Assembly: GCA_002007465.1 (NCBI GenBank)
Contig: LNAC01001922.1
Span: 1 to 64,000 of the forward strand
DNA: 64,000 nt
Direction of reading: 5' to 3'
Source of the DNA: Ailurus styani
Taxonomy: Eukaryota; Chordata; Mammalia; Carnivora; Ailuridae
Below are positions 54,790 to 64,000 of the stretch, piece by piece. Position numbers and translations under genes: made by a program. Each line of letters starts with the position of its first letter. Position 1 is the stretch's first letter. The notes below the pieces were generated by a model, which was given only the letters and a program-made list of their open reading frames with translations, was not told the DNA's origin and made no database searches.

Positions 54790-55846
54790 AAAAAAAAAGT
54801 GCTATAAAATTTTAATCAATTTGAACCCTGAGACCACTGCCATACAAAACGAATCCCTTACTTTGCAGGAAGATATGTCTTTAATTCAGGTCCCTTTCCT
54901 GCCCTAAAGGGAGCAAATTATAATTTCAGTGATTAAGCTTTTAGAGTCAGTATTTCCATTGGAAGACTCTGTGTCTGATTCATCTGCCAGTACAAAACTG
55001 AAGCTATCAAGCATTTGGTGCCCAGCTGGCTGAAGAAGATTAAACTTTGAAAGTATTTAAATAAAATTTAAATAATTCATAATTTTCCTCCCTCTGAATA
55101 GCAAGGCCTTTCTCGTGCAAGGGGAAGTAGCAGTAACATCTTCAATAGAAGGCTAAGTTATGAAGGGAAGGATACCTGGGATCTGATTTTCTGTGTAGAT
55201 TGTGGCCAACAAAGGAGTTGATATCTTTCCTTTATAGATCGGTAAACTAACCACACTTACAAACTACTTAATTTAAAGTTAAAGTACCCAGAGAGTACAG
55301 TTTATATTGAGACTAGAATTTGGTTGTCATATTTTCAGGGGCATATTGACAAATCAGAGCAGTTTAGGAAATAGTTGAGAAGCTGGGGATCCTCAGCCTG
55401 ATGAAGTTAGAGAAAGTAAGAACCTACTTTTCATTATTTGAAGGGTCAATGTTTAGCTCCAGAGGGCTGATGGGTAGAGTATAAAGGGAAGTAGATTAAA
55501 ATTGTTTGTAATAAGGAGCACCATCCAAACCTGGAACCAGACTGGTTTGTGGGGCTGATTTTTGTGGTGGTAGATAGAGATGGTGAGTAGATTGGTGACC
55601 AGCTTATGCTGATGTTTGAATTCCTACTTTAGGGTATGGGGTGTTAGGCTCCACAAAATTTAAAGTCTTTTTTATTGCTAATATTCAAAGGTAAAATGCT
55701 GATTAGAATGGTCTTTCCATTAAAAATATGTACTGATTTGCATCTCTTCAGATAAAAAATCATAACTTACTCATCTGATTTGTCTTAAGAGGAATAGGTA
55801 TGTATCGAAGATCTTTTATTCATCTCTACAAATCTTACTTAATTTA
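54790..55846. other. Repeat-poor unassigned sequence
   Basis: No gene, no confident repeat. Confidence 0.4.
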
Positions 55847-56046
55847 TTTTTTAGAGAGAGAGACCGAGACCGAGACCAAGGGTGGGGTGGGGAGAGATAG
55901 TGGGAGAGGGAGAATGAGAGAATCTTAAGCAGTTTCGATGCTCAGCCTGGAGCCTGATGTGGGGCTCCATCTCACTACCCTGAGATGGTGACCTGAACCA
56001 AAATCAGGAGTCAGCTGCTTAACCAACTGAGCTACCCAGCCACCCC
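55847..56046 (-). mobile_element. Can-SINE (older)
   Basis: Head GGGGTGGCTGGGTAGCTCAG at 56046. (GACCGA) units at 55861-55880. ACAAATCTTACTTAATTT (55829) and ACAAATCTTATTTCTAA (56048) flank it. Confidence 0.9.
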
Positions 56047-56064
56047 AACAAATCTTATTTCTAA

Positions 56065-56215
56065 GTCTCAGATTCTTAATATGTGGAATGGGATAAATAT
56101 GGTGCCTACTTCATGATTATGAAGATTGATTTGAGATGGTGCACATAAAGTGTTGAGTGCCTGGCACATAGTAATTTCTCAATGAGTATTAATCACTATT
56201 ATTATTGTTGTTGTT
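56065..56215 (+). repeat. MIR
   Basis: ATGTGGAATGGGATAAATAT, GAGTGCCTGGCACATAGTAA, then ATT and TTG triplets. Confidence 0.75.
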
Positions 56216-56234
56216 GCTATATGTAAATTCATTC

Positions 56235-56395
56235 TACCTTATGACCTTGTGAGGCTGATGATGTCATTCACATTTTAGAAATAAGGCATCAGAGGCCTAG
56301 GTCAAATAAATTGCTTGAGTTCCCGCTGGTGGAAAGACGTGGCAATGGAAGTCAAATCCATGTCCTGCTCACACCAAAGCTACAGCATTTCTTTA
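56235..56395 (-). repeat. MIR
   Basis: CATTTTAGAAATAAGGCATC, AATTGCTTGAGTTCCCGCTG, 'CAAATCCATGTCCTGC'. Confidence 0.68.
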
Positions 56396-56399
56396 GTAC

Positions 56400-58405
56400 T
56401 CTGTGTGTTATAGAGCCCTCTCTTGGTTTCTTAGACATTTACCATGAAAATGACCCTGTTGTTTCATTTTGATTTTAATGATTCTGCATTCCAACAGAAG
56501 CAAAACTGTGGCTTTGTTGTTATATAAATACATACACATGCATACCCATATATACAGCCTCAGTGACTAGAGTAGAAACTGTAGGCCTCATTGTGACTTT
56601 ATTATTTGAAACATCATTTACTGATGGCTCCAGCAAAGCTTTTGATCATGCCAAGCTGTGTGGCTCGATGAAATCCATGTATAGAATCCTATCTAGCTGC
56701 AGAAAGATTGCATCAGAGAAGGCTGAATGGTTCAATTGCTGTTATTCTAAAGCCAGCATTCTGGGGGGAGCATTAGTATTCACAAACTTCAAAAGAGTCG
56801 CTAGAATGGAAATTGACCCTGCCTTGTAATATAAACAGGTCAGCTGTTTGAGAGTTTTCAAAGACAGTTATGATGTAATAGCCTATATACAGTACTCACA
56901 GTCTAATCTGTTTTAAGCTTCTCCTCTGGCATTTCTCTTTCCCAGGAATGAAATAAAAGGAAAAGTGAATACAGATAAAGAAGAGAGCTCATCCCTTTTG
57001 CCATTTAAGAAACAGCCTATTGTCCATCCTCCCGTAGGGATATGGCATGGATGGTAAATTCAATATTTACATCACTGGGGCTGCTTTCTCAGAGACTTTC
57101 TTTTCATGTGGGATGTTATCATCTTGTGATTTATGATCTGTATATCTTTGCTGGCATTTTTTCTAAAGTTTTCATTGTTCATAAATGTACATGACACCAG
57201 GCAAATAGCTAATACTGATCAAGTCAGCTGCAGGTGCAGTAGACATTTTAAATAAGAACACAATTAAATGGAAATCTGAATTCTAGCCAGCAGGATGTTA
57301 ACAATAATATAGCACACTGGGGTGCCCTGCAATATTGATCCTGTGGTGTCTCTATAAGCAACAACTCACAGTGCATTTGCCACAAAAAGATGTATGTGTT
57401 TCAATAGAGCCATCTCCCACTCATTGGGGTTCGTTGCAGTAGAGGATTTGAGTTGAGGCAATCCATTCAGATGTAAAATATGAGTCAGGGATGGAATTAT
57501 ACTTGGTTTTATCTAGGTTTTCCTTTCCCTTTAAATTTGTGACTTTCTTTTCACTTCTCTTGACAATCCCTCTCCCTCACAAAATCCTACAATTATCAGT
57601 GAGCATAAAAACTAAGAGTGAAGAATTCATTTGCACTGAAAAATATAAAATGACAGTTTTTCTCAAAGTGACTTTTTCTACACTTGAAGGTGAAAAGCCA
57701 TCAAGAAATTGCATTTGGCAAAAATGCAGATGGATATAATGCATCTCTATTAAAGGAATTAAAGTTGAACTCATAGCTATAACATCATGTGTGTTTTACC
57801 CAGGCCAGACTTTTCTGGGGCACGTTTGATCTGTAAGACTCAGACCAAATGTCACATATCATTCAGAAACAGGTTCAGAGGTCTGTGATTCCAAATCAGA
57901 TCAAAAGGATGGTGAATATTTCATATGGCTGGAGACTTTTCAATTCTGCCTTCATAATCCACACTGTAGACTTCTGAAGTTTTTTTTTTTTCTATAAACA
58001 CTTACTTCATAATGGACGGTGTGCAAACATAACAGTTTGGGAAAATCTCTCAATCTGTAGTTTTAAAGACAAGAGTTAAATGGAGAGAAAATAGCACTCT
58101 TAGTATATGCATTTTTCTAATATATAATTTATTGTATGTATAAGAAATGGCATTTGTCAGCAAGCATCATCTTCCAAATTAACTACCTATAAACCATCCT
58201 ATAGTCACTTAGCCTAGAGTATTCTGTGACCAATGAGTTTGGTAACCACTCCCCTTTCTCTTAGAATCCTCTAGATCCCCCCAGATGCCCACTGGAAGTT
58301 CAGTCTCCTGTCATAGCCCTGCCACACCCTTAAGTGTGCCATGTCATTCCTGTATTACAATGTCATGTACCCAATGTCATCTTATAGCTCCATTCTCTCA
58401 AAGAC
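56400..58405. other. Repeat-poor block of about 2 kb
   Basis: No transposable element recognised. An 88-codon frame at 56563-56829 and a splice-bounded 108-base open segment at 56946-57053 (see findings) are present without protein-family signatures. Confidence 0.45.
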
Positions 58406-58409
58406 GAGG

Positions 58410-58690
58410 CAGCATAAAAAAGTAGAAAGAGCTATCGAATCAGAAATACCAAATCCAGAATCCCAGCTCTACTATTTCCTGTTTGATTTTGTCCAACTTC
58501 TTATCTCCTTTGAATTTTGAGTTTCTCATCTATAAATAGATATTTCACAGAGTATTGTGAATACTAAATGTATTCACTACTACTGAATACTAAATGTATT
58601 CATTTAGTATTGTGAATACTAAATGAAGTAATGTGTGAGTGCCTAGTACAATGCCTGATGTGTAGATGTTGGTCTACAAATACTAGTTTG
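58410..58690 (+). repeat. MIR with local triplication
   Basis: AGAATCCCAGCTCTACTATT, CTCATCTATAAATAGATATT, GAGTGCCTAGTACAATGCCT. The unit GAATACTAAATG occurs three times at 58559, 58585 and 58614. Confidence 0.75.
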
Positions 58691-59264
58691 CTTTTTCCCT
58701 GCACAGAAAAGATAAAAGAGATGTAAGGGGATCACTTAAGGTTTTGCTTTCCCTGACATGAATCATTTGCATTTTAAAAGGGAGCCCTTGCTGACCCAAA
58801 GAAATAAGATACCAGTGCTGGAATTTTAGTGAGTTGAGCAGGCTGGTGTGAGAGTTATTTTTAAATAGACTTCCCAGTTACACTAAATCTCGCAGTGAGG
58901 ATACCTAGTCCATCCATGTTTCCTTTAACACAGAAATAAGAACATCATCATAAAATTGCATTAAATAAGGCCTCTCATATGCTCAGTGATCCTGATTTTA
59001 AGAAATTAAAGATCATTATTATTTGATTAAATTTAATTAAAGGGAACCCACCACCTTAGAGCCCCTGGGCTTCTATGAAGAGAATATGAATGTAATGATT
59101 AAATTAAGTCACAACCAATAAAGATTCTTATCAAAAAAGAAAAAGGGAGGAATTATCTGATTGAGAACCCTGAGTCAATTATATGCTCTGGATGTTTCAT
59201 GAAAAGTCACTGAAATTTACCTGTGCCAAAATGGAAAGCAGACCACGTAGCAAATGCTACTTAC
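58691..59264. other. Unassigned sequence
   Basis: No gene seen. Confidence 0.4.
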
Positions 59265-59420
59265 TCCTTCATCCATCCATCCATTCTATATTTATCAGGC
59301 CTCTTGTTGGGGTAGAGAATGTGCTGGACATCTTGTGAGAAACACAGGGATAAATGAGATGCATTTCCTGCCTCCTCACCCCAAACTTGGAGCAGGACAT
59401 ATTAACAAATGAACATAATC
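59265..59420 (-). repeat. L2 3' fragment
   Basis: (TCCA)n CATCCATCCATCCATTC then TATTTATCAGGCCTCTTGTT and AACACAGGGATAAATGAGAT, reversed L2. Confidence 0.6.
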
Positions 59421-59574
59421 CATAGAATTGGGTTGCCAAAAAATATATCAATTTCGACTTGAAGAGACTTTTTGAATAGATGGTATCGAATCTAGGCCTC
59501 AGAGTTGAGATCACTCAACAAAAGTCATTCACCAATTTTTTATTAGATCCTTACCATATGTTCATCTTACAGTT

Positions 59575-59770
59575 TCAGATGGAATGGGGTTGTGTTCCAG
59601 CTCTGCTATTTTCTAGCTGTGAGCCATAGTAAACTTTAGTCAGTCTCTCAAATGCTTAGTTCCTTAACTCAAATCAAATAAGCTTTGACATCATAGGTAA
59701 ATGTTGAGTGAAACAATGCACATAACAGCAATTTTGTGTCTAACAGAAGTTAGCCATTGTTATTATGACA
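59575..59770 (+). repeat. MIR
   Basis: CCAGCTCTGCTATTTTCTAG and CTGTGAGCCATAGTAAACTT, then AGTTCCTTAACTCAAATCAA. Confidence 0.65.
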
Positions 59771-60099
59771 TTCCATTGATCTCCTCTCTTCCATTGTCTT
59801 TCTCTAAACTTTCCTATCCCTGGCTGCCAGTTTCAGTCTCATTAAGCAAAATTTTAATTGGCAAAATCCAAGCAAAAACACTGGTAGCTTTTCACCATCT
59901 CTTGACAAATTCTACATAAACACTTGGCTTTTATTTTCAAGGAGTTTCATGCTCTGCCTCCACCCCTCCTGTCATATGTACCATCTAAAACCTGGGTAAA
60001 CTAGATTCCAGGATGTTGTTACAATGTGCTTTGGGCTCTACTGCCTTTGTGTCTACTCATCTTTGAGGAAGGGGCTTTGCCTTTCTTTTGAGTAATGTT
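59771..60099. other. Unassigned sequence
   Basis: No gene or confident repeat. Confidence 0.4.
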
Positions 60100-60655
60100 C
60101 TTATTTTCTGAAGTAGTATTCAAGACTCACCTGAAAAGTCACCTCCTTTGTTAAGCCCTCCCTGGTTTTCCTGGCTCATTACCTTTGAATATAGTGTTGA
60201 TCATGTTAGGACTCTGCTTAAGAACTTTGATGGCTTTTCATCCCTTTATGAATCAAGGCCAAACATTTTTGTCTGACATGCCCTTCCTAATTAAGTCATC
60301 CACATGATTTTTCACACATACTGTATACTTTTGTGCCTTTCTTATGCTATCTTGTCTATGTGGAGTATCCTATACTGCTTTTCATTCTTTGACCTTTTTA
60401 ATGTCCAGATCTGGGAAGCTATTCTGGATGTTCTGAATGATTAATCTGTCCATCCTTTAGGTTGCCTTATCACCCCATTTTCATTCTATTACAATCCTCA
60501 GCAACATCTCAACCCAGAGAGCTAGCTGTGTGTTCATACCACCTTAAAAGAGTCTGAATTCCTTAAGACACAAACTAATTTTTAATGATCATTAAATGCC
60601 CCATTCGTATCACAATGCCTGACACATTGTACACATGTAGACTCAATAAATATTA
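60100..60655 (+). repeat. L2 fragments
   Basis: TTCAAGACTCACCTGAAAAG, ACTTTGATGGCTTTTCATCC, CACAATGCCTGACACATTGT and ACTCAATAAATATTAACTTA are L2 phrases in the plus sense. They may be one broken copy. Confidence 0.58.
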
Positions 60656-61397
60656 ACTTAATAGTACAGAGAGCATAGAGTGTCCCAGGGACAGAATAGT
60701 GACTCTTGATGTGGTGCTTATTTTGCTGGTTTCATGGAGTGGCTCATTTGGGGTTCTGTGCTTCCTTTTGGTGTCACAAGCATGTGGAAGGAATTCTTCT
60801 TGGATTTCTATATCTCAGAATTATGGCTTGTAATTGGTTGCTTACGTAAGTCATTTTGCTTGCAATGGCTTTAAGACAAGAGACCTCCAGGATGCCAGAG
60901 GGTGGCTGGCACCGGTTGGTCTGAATGGTCCCTCTGGCGACAGTGAGCACTGGAGAGCACTTCAGTAACTAAGCAGATTCTTGTGTTTTGGCTTAGTGCC
61001 CAGGCCTCAGTTCCACCTCTAGGTCTGGTCATTGCTTTTGTGAGGAATGAATAGTGGTATGTCTGACACCAGGCCTGGCATATTGTAGTTTCTCAGTAAA
61101 AATGAGATTGATTTGTCTTGTCTTTCCTTCCACTCAACCAATTTAGGACCATTTAATATAAGATATAGTTAAAGAAATCATGTCCCTCTCCCCCAATCTA
61201 AATGAAATCCTAAAACCCAGTGATATGCTTTGTCATTGCTCGGGATCTTCTCTGGGTGCTCACACATGCTCCGCCCCACATCTCCTGAAGGCCTCCTCTC
61301 AAGGGCAAAGGCTGGATTGCACTCAGGCTTCTGAGTCATGCCACTCAAACCATCAGACGGTCAGAGCCTGGTGCCTTCTGTTTCTTGGATAAATTTT
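60656..61397. other. Mostly unassigned sequence
   Basis: A short L2 or MIR end lies at 61020-61110 (ACCAGGCCTGGCATATTGTA). No gene seen. Confidence 0.4.
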
Positions 61398-61577
61398 GAT
61401 GATTTTATTATTTATTTATTTATTTATTTATTTCAGAGGTGGGGGAGTGGCAGAGGGAGAGAATCTCAAGCAGACTCGCACTGAGCACAGAGCCTGATGT
61501 GGCCCTCAGTCTCATGACCCTGAGATTGTGACCTGAGCCATACCAGGATGCTGAACTCGTTGAGCCCCAGGTGCCCC
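61398..61577 (-). mobile_element. Can-SINE (diverged) with (TTTA)n
   Basis: Right end GGGGCACCTGGGGCTCAAC, tail (AAAT)n of seven units at 61405-61433. TCTTGGATAAATTTT and TCTTGGGTAAGTTTT flank it. Confidence 0.88.
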
Positions 61578-63045
61578 TCTTGGGTAAGTTTTAGATGGTT
61601 ACAGGCTCACTCCTTAAGGGTGTGTGGTGCTCTTTAGTGTTTGCCAACTGGCTGCCCTGCTCTGTTGTTGGGGCACTTGAATTCAGGGCTTGAGGGGGGA
61701 TGAGGGTCTAAGACAGCATTTCCGTCTTGTCTATCTGATCCATGATGCTTTGCTGAGAGGGAGGATGGGAATAATGACAGAAAGGGAGTCGTGGAAAAAT
61801 AATAGTAATATTAATGACACGGCAAGAGATAAAGCTACAACTACAGTCTAGACTCGAACGTGCCCTTCGTTTTGGTTGCATTAATCCTGAAATGGAATGA
61901 AGTTCAAATTATTATTTTCCACATAGTGAGCTTCTCATTAATGGTGCTATGCAAATGAGGGCTAGATAATTTCTTTTGGAGGAGAAATACAAAACTACAA
62001 AACTTCATACTTAAGTTTACTCACAACTGTGAGATTCTGTATTTTCATGTAAGATGACCTCATGTCTTATGAGCCTCTACATGTGCAGACATCACTGAGA
62101 CCACAGGTGTGATAAGCGCTTTAGCGCTCCAGATGGTATCATGGAATTGCCCAAGGGTCTGCAAAATCCATTGCCCCTGGTATCTACCTGTAGTCTTTAC
62201 TTTGGCTATGGAAGTCAATTAGAATCTTAGAATCCACTTCCCCTGTATGTGATAATCTTTCCTTTTTCTGTTGAATTGGGTAAAAGAACTGAACATTCTG
62301 GGCTCAAGAAAGGATGTTGAGGAAATCAAAAGGTCTATTTCCTTTTTCTTTCCTCCCTGACAGGTTTTGGTTGATGAGGGTGTGAGGTGGAGGATGAAGG
62401 GAAGGCTCTGGTTCCTGAGAAAGAGTAAAGGTCAGAAAGATCCTAGTGTCCTTCGAATTTTAATCATTAAAGCTCTCCCCACTGATGTAGTTAATGAAAA
62501 CTAGAATGGGAACATCAGGAGATTAGCGTTAGTTTGAAGTTGAAGGTAGATTTTTTTTTTCAAAACACAATTTTCCTGGTAATCCTGAAAGGATTTGAGC
62601 ATTGATGTAGAAAGAAAAGAAAACAGGTACTCTCACTCTAGGCAAAGATTTTTAAAAATTACAAGGAAAACGTCAGAAATATTTGATTAAATAACATAAG
62701 GTCCTCCCTTTTTAGATTTTAGTTCTGTCTAATCTGATCCTGTGACCTCTCCAGGCAACTTCATAATGGTTGATACTGCTAAAGATGCGGCCTCTTGAGG
62801 AAGGCAAATGAACACCTAATTCTCTGAACAGCAGAGAGGGAAATCTGGCCCAGCCTGCAGTCCCAGGTGGGCAGACATTAAGTCGCCCTCAGAAGCCGCC
62901 TCCTCTAGTCACAAAATCTCTGAGTGAATTTGTAATCACTCTATTACCTACTCAAAGATAAACAATAATACTTTGAAGATACAGTACCAAGAACAATGTG
63001 AATAGTAGTGGATCTCATCACTGAAGGAAGTAAAATACTTTAAAC
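61578..63045. other. Repeat-poor unassigned sequence
   Basis: No gene or confident repeat in about 1.5 kb. An octamer ATGCAAAT lies at about 61950. Confidence 0.4.
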
Positions 63046-63617
63046 GTCTTTTTTTAGTAATAGCTTTACTGAGATATAATTTGTATACCATGAAATCCCA
63101 TTAAGGTGTACGATTTGGTGTTTTCTGGTATATTTTCACAGTTGTGCAACCATCACCACTATCTAATTTTAGGTCATTTTTATTAACCCCCAAAGAGAAA
63201 CACATTCCTATTTGCAGTTACTCCTCATTCTTTCTTCCCCAGCCCTTAGCACCGATAAATCTACTTTCTGTCTCTGTGGACTTATTCTGGACATGTCACA
63301 TAAATAGTGTCATACAATATATGTCCTTTCTGGAATGGCTTTTTTCAATTAGGATAATGATTTCAAGATTCATCAATGTTGCATATATGGTTCATTTTTA
63401 CTTTATATGGCTGAAAAATATTCCACTGTATGGATATACCACATTAAATCATTCATCAGTTGCAAATATCTGGGTCCACCCCCGCTCTTTGGCTATTTGA
63501 ATATTCAGTGCTGCTGTGAACATTTATGTACAGGCTTTTGTGTGGACATGAATGTTTTCAGTTCTCTTGGGTATATACCTAAGAGTGGAATGACTGGGTT
63601 ACATGACTCTGTTTAGC
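63046..63617 (-). mobile_element. Old L1, 3'UTR and ORF2 end
   Basis: Reversed L1 3' region: TTACTGAGATATAATTTGTA, AGTTGTGCAACCATCACCAC, TATGGCTGAAAAATATTCCA, TTGGGTATATACCTAAGAGT. Confidence 0.85.
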
Positions 63618-63643
63618 CTTTTTTTTTTTTTTTTTTTTTTTAA
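63618..63643. repeat. T-run of about 24
   Basis: An interruption of the L1, possibly the A-tail of a minus-strand insertion. Confidence 0.85.
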
Positions 63644-64000
63644 GATTCCACTAAATTTATTTCAGTGGAGAATTGACATCTTTACAATATTTATATTTTC
63701 CCTCTAAATATATGACCTCTTCCCCTTTATTAGTAAAATTATTAAAATTTTAATGAAAAGGAAGACATTTATTATTAGTTATATGAGTTACATTTTTATT
63801 TTTGCCCAATTTCTGTTTTTTTGTGAAGAGTTGCATCTTTTATTTTTTAGGAAAACCTCAATTCGAATACACTTCATATACAATACAATGGAATCTAATG
63901 GATTCTTTTTTTTTCAGAATACAAATAAAAGTTTATTGTACAAAATTTGAGGCTTTCATATTATATAGTTCACTAAGACAAAAACAAAGACTAGGTGTTT
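63644..64000 (-). mobile_element. Probable L1 ORF2 continuation
   Basis: GAATTGACATCTTTACAATA is a reversed L1 ORF2 phrase. The rest is A/T-rich and less clear. It runs off the window. Confidence 0.4.

Noticed and set aside
1..64000. CRISPR arrays, operons, phage or bacterial features
   Set aside because: No spaced direct repeats or prokaryotic gene organisation, and the window is clearly mammalian nuclear DNA.

Overview
The window is mammalian nuclear DNA from a carnivoran. Most of it is transposable-element sequence, and I find no protein-coding gene of the host. At least 25 tRNA-derived SINEs of the Can-SINE type are present. Their consensus head (about GGGGCGCCTGGGTGGCTCAG), the downstream 'TCTGCCTACTTGTGATC' region and the (AAAT)n AAAATCTT tail are the arctoid form, and the wording of the younger copies best fits a mustelid (ferret, mink, otter or badger group). 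The dog SINE consensus is clearly different. The species call is an inference from these repeats. Open frames are short and fall inside repeats or have no recognisable family signature, so I treat the window as intergenic or deep-intronic.

Layout. 1-4595: a young L1 5'UTR on the minus strand, CpG-rich and with an intact-looking 5' end, sits inside an older minus-strand L1 that preserves endonuclease, ORF1 and 5'UTR regions. 4596-15850: mostly old unassigned sequence with a Tigger-type DNA transposon, a MER5A split by a SINE, several SINEs, MIRs, L2 pieces and an MLT1 LTR. 15855-22850: a long L2 reverse-transcriptase fragment, then a stack of nested minus-strand L1s and SINEs built on an old L1. 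23100-29000: SINEs, L2 and a dense MIR cluster. 29700-31833: remains of an ERV-L-type provirus with a broken dUTPase segment and a 3' LTR. 34000-43330: MIR, L2, hAT elements, SINEs and an opposed pair of MLT1 LTRs. 43470-46800: an old plus-strand L1 (5'UTR, ORF1, start of endonuclease) with two later insertions. 46868-50515: SINEs, an assembly anomaly around an N, a MIR split by a young SINE, and an MLT1 LTR. 50840-53915: two further LTRs flanking a roughly 210-bp-arm inverted repeat. 54300-63045: sparse SINE, MIR and L2 with repeat-poor blocks (54790-55846, 56400-58405, 61578-63045). 63046-64000: another old L1 on the minus strand.

No genes act together here. The structural story is layered retrotransposition: target-site duplications let the order of many insertions be read directly. 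The items most worth following are the inverted repeat at 51461-52120, the 101-bp perfect duplication flanking an N at 47370, the possible full-length young L1 entering from the left edge, the SINE with an apparent 3' transduction at 9782-10018, and the nested stack at 17065-21835. Repeat family names are given from memory of consensus features; no database search was run.
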